Origin: an uncultured Verrucomicrobiota bacterium
GTDB taxonomy: Bacteria > Verrucomicrobiota > Kiritimatiellia > RFP12 > UBA1067
Direction: 5' to 3'
Assembly (NCBI GenBank): GCA_947305825.1
Contig: CAMZET010000026.1
Location: forward strand, 1-10,962
DNA length: 10,962 bases
In this document: positions 1 to 5,200 of the stretch, one piece after another
Position numbering within the stretch: the first letter of the stretch is position 1
Layout: every line of letters begins with the position of its first letter
Translations under genes and position numbers: made by a program
The notes under the pieces: model-generated
Told to the model about the DNA's origin: nothing
The model's database searches: none
Seen by the model: only the letters and a program-made list of their open reading frames with translations

Positions 1-332
1 GAAGCGGCGTCGTCTGCGGCGTCTGGATTGTCCGGGTCTGTGGAAGAAGCGGGGGTGCCCGGCAGGTCGCCGGCGGCGGAAGCGGAGGCGACGGGCTGCG
101 AGGCGGACGCGGAGGCGTTTCCGGCGGTGCCGGCGCGGTGCGGCGAGAGCAGCCCGGTGCGGGCGGTGCGCGTTGAATTCGGACGGCTTATGCGCGGCGA
201 CGTCACGCCGCTCGAACCGCTCCTGGAGCCGGGACGCTGTAGAAGCCCCTGCGCTGAAGCCCCCAGCGCCATCATCGCCGCCAGCGCGATTGCCGCAATC
301 TTGGCTATTACCTCTTTTCTCGTGTTCTTCAT
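1..332 (-). CDS. Exported protein, 5' part only; candidate secretin (GspD/PilQ-like) N-terminus
   Basis: An open frame starts with ATG at 332 and runs off the left edge without a stop (110 codons visible). A GAGGAA Shine-Dalgarno lies just upstream, and the start is 17 bases after the stop of the GspM-like gene, so it is very probably the third gene of that operon. The protein opens with a classic Sec signal peptide: basic MKNTRKE, then a hydrophobic Ala/Ile/Leu/Met core, then a GASAQ cleavage region near residue 28. The rest is a low-complexity Ser/Ala/Pro/Gly/Thr-rich segment ending in an Asp-rich stretch. No catalytic or secretin core motif is in the visible part. In type II secretion and type IV pilus clusters the secretin is often encoded after the M/O component, and secretins may carry a disordered N-terminal linker, so GspD/PilQ is the best guess from context only. 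Another exported pilus or secretion component is equally compatible. Confidence 0.7.
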   Translation of the reverse strand, partial: MKNTRKEVIAKIAAIALAAMMALGASAQGLLQRPGSRSGSSGVTSPRISRPNSTRTARTGLLSPHRAGTAGNASASASQPVASASAAGDLPGTPASSTDPDNPDAADDAA

Positions 333-349
333 AGTTCCTCTAAATCCTC

Positions 350-886
350 TTATTTCTCTTCCATGTAGGCGCACGTGAGCGTGAACGACCCTTTGAGGTA
401 TTCTCGCTTGGCGCTGGGCCTGAAATTGATGCTCCTGATGTCGAACATGCCGTCGTCGGTGTTTTCGAGTTCGTGCATGAATTTGACGAGCGGTTCGAGC
501 GCCCCCTCCCACGTGCGCACCTCGATTGGTTGCTCCATCACTTCGCCGGCTTCGACCTTCTTTCCGGCCTGCCGCTGCGAAATGGAGATGTGGTGCTTCT
601 TGGCGAGTTCGTCCATTTTCTGGAGCCAGGTGGTGTCGGTGTTGCGCCCGGCCTCGAAGAACGGCATCCGCGCCTTCTCCTCCTCGTAGGCGTCGGCCCA
701 CTTCGTCTTTTCGCCGATGAGGCGCGTTTCGTCGCGGTACTTCTGGCAAGCCTTGTCGTAAGCCTTCGCCGCACGCTTCCACTCGCCTTCCTGGCGCATG
801 AACCAAAGGCCGACGGCGAGCGCGTAGAGCGCGACCATGCCCAGGCACGCCACGACGGCCTTTTCCTTCAAAGACAGCTTGCCCAT
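350..886 (-). CDS. GspM/PilO-like inner-membrane protein of a type II secretion or type IV pilus system
   Basis: The 178-residue protein has a short cytoplasmic N-terminus (MGKLSLKEKA), one transmembrane segment at about residues 10-30, a charged helical/coiled-coil stretch at about 34-75, and a C-terminal alpha/beta region at about 85-178 consistent with the ferredoxin-like fold of GspM and PilO. These bitopic proteins pair with GspL or PilN in the inner-membrane platform that couples the cytoplasmic ATPase to the periplasmic pseudopilus. The ATG at 886 shares one base with the stop of the preceding gene (TGATG), and a strong purine-rich AGGAGGAAGG lies inside the end of that gene, so translation is probably coupled. 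Length, topology and gene order support the call. Sequence similarity to named GspM proteins is weak, and choosing between GspM and PilO is not possible from sequence alone. Confidence 0.72.
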   Translation of the reverse strand: MGKLSLKEKAVVACLGMVALYALAVGLWFMRQEGEWKRAAKAYDKACQKYRDETRLIGEKTKWADAYEEEKARMPFFEAGRNTDTTWLQKMDELAKKHHISISQRQAGKKVEAGEVMEQPIEVRTWEGALEPLVKFMHELENTDDGMFDIRSINFRPSAKREYLKGSFTLTCAYMEEK

Positions 887-2205
887 CAGCCTTCCTCCTC
901 GTCAGAGACGTACTTGCACTCTATGTCGAAGCGCTGGCGGCCGCCCTTGCCGGCGGACGGGCCGATAAGCTCGACGTCCGCGAACACCCTCTCGCCTTCC
1001 GCTTCGGACTCGCCCTCTTCGCCGCCGCCCTCGCCCGCCGCCTCGCCGGCGACATCGAGCCGCATGTCGATAAGAGCGTCTTTGAGCTTGTAGACGGCGC
1101 CGGCGTCGGCAGCCTCTCCGGAGAAGCGCACGCCTTCATCGCGCCGGAAATTCCAGTTGTTCAGTTCCACACCCTCCGGAAGGCGGTCGGAGACGGCCTT
1201 GAGGATTTCGAGCGCGCCGCGCGCATGGTCGGAATACTTCTGCACGAGCCGCACTTTCTCGCGCATTTCCCGCACTTCGTTGTAGCGGCGCGAATGCTCG
1301 CGGCTCATCGCCTTCTGGCGGTCGGTCATGAAGCCGTAGCCGAGCGGCACGCCGAACAGGACGCCCATCGCGAGGGCCCAAATCGCGCCGGCGACCGCGA
1401 GAGCCTTGACCATCTTCGCCTTGAAGCGCGTCTCTTCCAGCATGATGCGCCAGCTCTCGGGCAGCGCGTTGAGCGCACCGGCTTCGAGCGAACGCTCCGC
1501 AATGCCGCGAGGGTAGCGAGGCGCTTCCGCCGTTTCCGGCTCCGTCTCCAGGCGGCGCACCGGCGCAAACGCCGCGAGAGCGTCCGTGTCCACTTCGCCC
1601 AGCACCACCACTTCCGCAAGAGGCTTCTCGCCTCCGAAATCCTCCGCAGCCAGGAGTGAAAGCATCGCTTCGCGTCTCAAGTCGGCTCCCGATGCCACAG
1701 CCCGCAGCTCGATGGGCGTGCCGCCGTCCAGGACGGCTATCGCCACGTCATCGCGTTCAGCGACCAGAACAAGCCGCCGCGCCTCGCCGCCCGCGTCAGG
1801 CGATAGCGACTGCGCCGGCGCTATTTCCGCAAGCCTCTCGCGCAGCACGCCGAGAACGAGCGCGTCTATGCGCGTGACGTTCAGCCGCGCACCGTCCAGC
1901 GCCTCGCCTATGTCTTCGCTCGCCTCTTCCGGCAGCGCCGCCGCCAGCACGACAGCCCCTTCAACCGTCTCGCGCAGCGTCTCCACGCCGACCGTCAGCG
2001 GCTCGTCGGGATAGGGACTTGCCGCCTTCAGCAGCGGCTCCACGACCGCCGCCGCCTCGCCGCGCTCAGCCGCCGGCACCCGCGCGATTTTCACGAGCAA
2101 ACGCCCCAACGGCAGCGCAAGTACCGCTTCCCGCGTCTTCTCGCCGCCTTCATGCACAACCAACTCGCCGCCTTCGTAGACGGCTATCTGGACACTATCA
2201 GCCAT
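886..2205 (-). CDS. GspL-like protein (PilM-like actin fold fused to PilN-like membrane and periplasmic part)
   Basis: From ATG 2205 the product has 439 residues. Residues 1 to about 240 look like the divergent actin-like cytoplasmic half of GspL/PilM (beta-rich start, VAIAVLDGG at about 154-162, VVVLGEVD at about 199-206). One transmembrane helix spans about 265-292. A charged coiled coil follows at about 295-330, then a PilN/GspL-like ferredoxin region at about 332-378 (ILKAVSDRLPEGVELNNW). A Gly/Glu-rich low-complexity insert occupies about 386-405. GspL bridges the secretion ATPase to GspM. The frame stays open upstream to 2367, but that extension (rich in Gly/Ala with no domain) is probably chance: no Shine-Dalgarno precedes its ATGs, whereas a TATAAT lies 10 bases before 2205, suggesting a leaderless start. 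The gene runs directly into the GspM-like gene with a one-base overlap. Organisms with separate pilM and pilN would split this protein in two. Confidence 0.7.
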   Translation of the reverse strand: MADSVQIAVYEGGELVVHEGGEKTREAVLALPLGRLLVKIARVPAAERGEAAAVVEPLLKAASPYPDEPLTVGVETLRETVEGAVVLAAALPEEASEDIGEALDGARLNVTRIDALVLGVLRERLAEIAPAQSLSPDAGGEARRLVLVAERDDVAIAVLDGGTPIELRAVASGADLRREAMLSLLAAEDFGGEKPLAEVVVLGEVDTDALAAFAPVRRLETEPETAEAPRYPRGIAERSLEAGALNALPESWRIMLEETRFKAKMVKALAVAGAIWALAMGVLFGVPLGYGFMTDRQKAMSREHSRRYNEVREMREKVRLVQKYSDHARGALEILKAVSDRLPEGVELNNWNFRRDEGVRFSGEAADAGAVYKLKDALIDMRLDVAGEAAGEGGGEEGESEAEGERVFADVELIGPSAGKGGRQRFDIECKYVSDEEEG

Positions 2206-2215
2206 TTGGACGCTT

Positions 2216-2221
2216 ATTATA
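2216..2221 (-). promoter_or_regulatory. TATAAT -10 box for the GspL-like operon; leaderless start likely
   Basis: A perfect TATAAT on the minus strand sits in the context GGATTTTTTGGTATAAT and ends 10 bases before ATG 2205. Transcription would normally begin about 7 bases after the -10 box, at or within a few bases of the ATG, leaving no room for a ribosome-binding site; none is seen. No good TTGACA-like -35 exists at 16-18 bases spacing. The same GCGGATTTT..GGTAWAAT context precedes the gene starting at 9023, which supports a real lineage-specific promoter form. Confidence 0.6.
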
Positions 2222-2252
2222 CCAAAAAATCCGCCGCCATGCTTACCTGAAA

Positions 2253-2291
2253 GTGCCTGGAGGCACCCCATTTTTTTCGCCGCTGGCGGCG
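2253..2291. other. Two small perfect hairpins flanking a T/A run, upstream of the GspL-like gene
   Basis: On the plus strand GTGCC-TGGA-GGCAC (2253-2266) is followed by CCCA and seven T, and then by CGCCGC-TG-GCGGCG (2278-2291). As a plus-strand transcript the first hairpin plus T run resembles a rho-independent terminator, but no plus-strand gene reads into it. For minus-strand transcripts the homopolymer is A and precedes the GTGCC hairpin, so it is not a terminator there. It could be a structured segment upstream of the 2216-2221 promoter, or incidental. The rest of 2292-2414 shows no gene or clear motif. Confidence 0.3.
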
Positions 2292-2414
2292 CTTGCCGGA
2301 TGCCTGCGCGGTTTCCGCCTGTTCCCGACATTATTTCAACTGACACTGTGGAATCTCCATAGCACATTCGACACGGAGGGGTTTGCGGCGGCGCATCCAG
2401 CGGCCAGCAAGATG

Positions 2415-2571
2415 TCTAGTGCCACCAGACGCATTGCTTGGTGGCACTAGACGGCATTCGTGGTGGCACTAGACTGCATTCGTGGTGGCACTAGACGCGT
2501 TGCTTGGTGGCACTAGACTGCATTCGTGGTGGCACTAGACGGCATTCGTAGCGGCACCAGACGCCTTGCTT
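2415..2571. repeat. 22-bp tandem repeat array, seven units, with an inverted head unit
   Basis: Seven consecutive 22-bp units start at 2418, 2440, 2462, 2484, 2506, 2528 and 2550. Units 2-6 each have the identical 13-mer GGTGGCACTAGAC followed by a 9-base variable part; unit 7 is degenerate (AGCGGCACCAGAC). The first unit carries the 13-mer region partly inverted (AGTGCCACCAGAC), so TCTAGTGCCACC (2415-2426) and GGTGGCACTAGA (2440-2451) form a perfect 12-bp inverted repeat with a 13-base loop. The 9-mers are of two types: xCxTTGCTT-like (units 1, 4, 7) and GCATTCGT-like preceded by G or T (units 2, 3, 5, 6). This gives the order A-B-B-A-B-B-A, a 66-bp higher-order period. Because 22 is not a multiple of 3 and no frame is conserved, it is not coding. 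It lies 62 bases past the M4 protease stop and about 200 bases upstream of the GspL-like promoter. A related array is at 9087-9174. Confidence 0.92.
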
Positions 2572-2632
2572 GGCGAGGAGGTTGCGAAATGGCTGAAGGC
2601 AGTATGTCTTGAAGCAGGGTGCGTCTGCATTC

Positions 2633-4938
2633 TCAGCGTTTCCGAGCGGCGTTGTAATTGTACGTTTCGCCATTGAAGGTGAACGTTGCGTCCAGCCCGC
2701 TCTCGTCCACCGTGAAATACATCTGCCCGCCGCGGACCAAAGCACTGGCGTAATACGTGCCGTTCTTGCAGTAGAAATACGATTTCGCGGTGAAACGGAC
2801 GCGCTTGCCGTCGACGGTTGCATAACCTCGGGCGCGTCCGTATTTGCCAATCGCGACGCTGATGCCATCGCCCTCGAAACTCCCTTGCGCCCAATTGTCT
2901 AGCGGCGCGACAGACCAATCCGCCTTGTGGTTGATTTTAGCGGTCACGGTCTTGTTCGATTCCGCCGGCTTCATGCGGCAGTTGGCGGAGAACGTGGCGG
3001 TGCCTTCGCCGGCTCGGCGCGGCACGCCGACAATCAAGCCGGTCTTGGCATTGACCTTCAGCCCGGCAGGAAGCTTCTTTGCGCTCCACCGCGTCGACTT
3101 CACGTCGTCAACGCTGTAGTTGAAGAGGAACAGGCGGTCGGACGCGCCCACGCCTACTCGCAGCTCGCCCAGCGCATCCGCGCCGCCCACGAGCGGCGAT
3201 ACGCGAGGCAGCACGACGACTTCGTTCTCGAACTCCACCAAGGCATATGCGGGACTGCACTCGATTTCCACTCTTCCAAGCTTGCGGCTGTAGGTTTTGG
3301 CGTAGCCGTCTTGAACCCAGCAGGAGAAAGAGACAATCTTGCCATCGTCGCTGGGAATCCAGGCGGTAAGGCGGGAACGTCCGGTTTTGCGGTTCGGGGC
3401 GCCGATGCGCACCACATAGTCGAAAACGGAATATATCGCGTCGCCGTCCAGCGTGACGGTAGGCTCGGTCAGGACGGCGTCCCACGCCGGCTTGAGCGCG
3501 GCGCAGTCCTCTTCGGTCAGCACGCCCGCCTCGAGGAGGTCTTGCGCGGCCGAGTCCCAGCAATCGGCGATGGACGAGTAGTCGGTGCGCGGGACGCAAT
3601 AGGCCGTGAGCGCGCGATACGCGATTTGCACGGCCTTCTCCACGCCTATGCCTGTCAACTCGTAATCGATGCCGTCGTTTGTTCCTGTGCCGCCATCGCT
3701 GAGCAAATAGAAGAAATGATTCTGGACGCCGCTGTTGGAATGCACTCCACCGCAGTCGTTCATGTCCGAAACATCGGAGGTATCAACCCAATTGGAACCC
3801 TTGTAGCGCGACGGCTGGCCATAGCGTCGCGGCTGGACGAAGGAGCGCGCCGCTTCGCCCGAATCTTCGTCAAAGAGCCAGTCGGCTTCGCCCGGGCCGG
3901 GGTTCTCCAAGTCTTCCGCTCGCGGCTGGCAGGCGAACTCCGCTGCCATCGCGACAATGTCCGAAAAAGATTCATTGAGCGCGCCGGACTCGCCTTCGTA
4001 TTCGAGATTCGCGCTCGCCGAAGTGATGCCGTGCGTAAGCTCGTGCGCACATGTATCGAAAGCCGTCTCGCTGCGCCGGCCTGTCAAATCGTACCCGAAA
4101 AAGAAACACCCTCTCGGCTCGCCATTCTCCTCTACCGGCGCCCAGAATGCATTCTCGAAACCGCTGTCGACGTCGTCTATTTCATCCTGCCAGAACCGCC
4201 AGGCCGCGACGCGGCCGCCCTTCCCGTCGTACGATATGCGGTTGAACGCAGACTTGTAGTAGTCCAGCACACCTGAGATGTTGTAGACTATCGCGAACGT
4301 GTTTTCCATGTCTTCATCCGGCAAAGGCGAGTAAACTGTCCATGCGGGGTTCGCGGTGAAGCTATCGAACCACTTCTGGTCGTTCGCGGCCGATGCCGTC
4401 TTCAGGGCCTCCCGGTTCGCCGGTGCGGCGATGCCGTCAAGGACGCCGATTTCGACGCCATCGGGATTGACGGTGGCGAAGCATGCCGCGCCGCCGTCGG
4501 TTTCGGTGGCGCCGACGGTTACGGTGGCGCCGCCCTGCTGCCGAGGGAGCTGGCCCGTGAGCAGGATTGGCGCGCCTGACGGGAACTCCTTCGACACGGC
4601 ATTGGCCACTAGCGTTTCCAAGTCAAGAAACCCATCGTCGTCATCGTCGCCGTCGTCGTCTTCCGCGCCTACGGCGGCGCGCGCTGCATGGAACGGCGCC
4701 GCGCGGCGAACGTGCAGGGTCTTGCCAGTAAGAGCATCGACGAAAATGTAATTCTTGCCAGCGCGCTTTTTCCAGGCCAGATGCGCAGAAGCCGCTGTTT
4801 CCCCGGGGCAATAAACGACCAGTTCGGCCCCTGCAAGCGCAATAGCCGGCTCCACGCCTATCGAAAGACCGTCCAGCCAATCGCCGTTGACTTCGTGGCT
4901 ACCGCAGCCGCCATCGCCAACGCTACCAGTCTTTTCAT
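2633..4938 (-). CDS. Secreted thermolysin-like (M4) metallopeptidase; apparent frameshift just after the signal peptide
   Basis: The body is a clear M4 neutral metalloprotease. Using body-frame residue numbers (counted from a TTG at 4984): zinc motif HELTH at 314-318, third ligand Glu338 in GALNESFSD, and the transition-state His415 in GGVHSNSGV; all active-site residues are present. Before the catalytic domain a PepSY-like propeptide end is visible (ELVVYC at 54-59, FVDALTGKTLHV at 81-92), then an Asp-rich loop at about 108-123 that could bind calcium. The usual longer FTP propeptide domain seems missing. After residue ~510 come an accessory region, a putative-Ig module (LPAGLKVNAKTGLIVGVP at about 638-655) and a final ~90-residue Gly/Tyr/Phe-rich beta domain. 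The start is ATG 4938, with GAGGGGG eight bases upstream and signal peptide MKRLVALAMAAAVAT. That frame hits TAG at 4858-4860, while the body frame has no credible start, so a one-base deletion (or two-base insertion) near 4890-4900 is inferred. The coordinates join the two frames. The protease should act outside the cell. Confidence 0.85.
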
Positions 4939-4986
4939 TTTGAATGCCCCCTCGATGTTGAACTCCGACTAACCATTTTCTCAAAA

Positions 4987-4992
4987 ATTATA
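4987..4992 (-). promoter_or_regulatory. TATAAT -10 box of the M4 protease gene
   Basis: A perfect TATAAT on the minus strand, preceded by an AT-rich TAATATTATGC. It is 48 bases from ATG 4938, giving a 5' leader of about 40 bases that contains the GAGGGGG ribosome-binding site. No strong -35 is recognisable at standard spacing. The box also argues against the TTG at 4984, only two bases downstream, being a translation start. Confidence 0.55.
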
Positions 4993-5030
4993 GCATAATA
5001 TTAGCCGCCTTGCATGAGCAACCGGCGGCG

Positions 5031-5078
5031 AGATGGGGAGATGGGGAGGTGGGGAGATGGGGAGATGGGGAGGTGGGG
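5031..5078. repeat. G-rich 8-bp tandem repeat with a 24-bp higher-order unit
   Basis: Six contiguous 8-mers, AGATGGGG (A) or AGGTGGGG (B), in the order A-A-B-A-A-B: an exact 24-bp unit present twice. The plus strand has six GGGG runs spaced four bases apart, so a G-quadruplex is possible on that strand and in any plus-strand transcript. It abuts the AT-rich inverted-repeat block at 5084-5200. On the minus strand a 67-codon frame crosses it and reads Ser-Pro-His-Leu-Pro-Ile repeats, which is merely translated repeat. Confidence 0.92.
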
Positions 5079-5083
5079 AGAAA

Positions 5084-5200
5084 ATTTACGATTTACGATT
5101 GAAATGAGACATTGTTTCAATTTGAGCATTTGCGCAAATGACCAAATAATCCATTGATTCATTGCAATCGTAAATCGTAAATCGCAAATCGTAAATCCTC
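5084..5200. repeat. AT-rich inverted-repeat block made of 7-bp ATCGTAA units (possible MITE-like or structured element)
   Basis: An 18-bp perfect inverted repeat brackets the block: ATTTACGATTTACGATTG at 5084-5101 and its exact complement at 5165-5182. The right arm continues as a 7-bp tandem series ATCGTAA, ATCGTAA, ATCGCAA, ATCGTAA (5167-5194). Inside lie a perfect 14-bp palindrome CATTTGCGCAAATG (5127-5140) and a second hairpin ATTGAAA/TTTCAAT (5098-5104 with 5115-5121). The block is markedly AT-rich beside a GC-rich gene. It begins immediately after the dnaG stop codon (5201-5203) in transcription direction, so it is the 3' untranslated region of dnaG or an inserted element. No transposase, target-site duplication or U-tract terminator is evident. 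Confidence 0.85.

Noticed and set aside
2253..2277. Rho-independent terminator on the plus strand
   Set aside because: The stem is only five to six pairs with CCCA before the T run, and no plus-strand gene feeds it.
2206..2367. N-terminal extension of the GspL-like protein to the ATG at 2367
   Set aside because: No ribosome-binding site before any of its ATGs, no homologous-looking content, and a TATAAT lies between it and the better start at 2205.
2415..2571. CRISPR array
   Set aside because: The conserved part is 13 bases and the variable parts are only 9 bases and fall into two recurring classes; no cas genes are present. Tandem repeat, not spacers.
2927..4276. Long plus-strand open frame (449 codons) opposite the protease
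   Set aside because: It mirrors the M4 gene, has no recognisable domain and has Arg/Ala/Val-rich antisense composition typical of high-GC shadows.
4939..4984. TTG at 4984 as the start of the protease
   Set aside because: It sits two bases after the -10 box, so it would not be in the transcript; its peptide MRKWLVGVQHRGG lacks a signal sequence.
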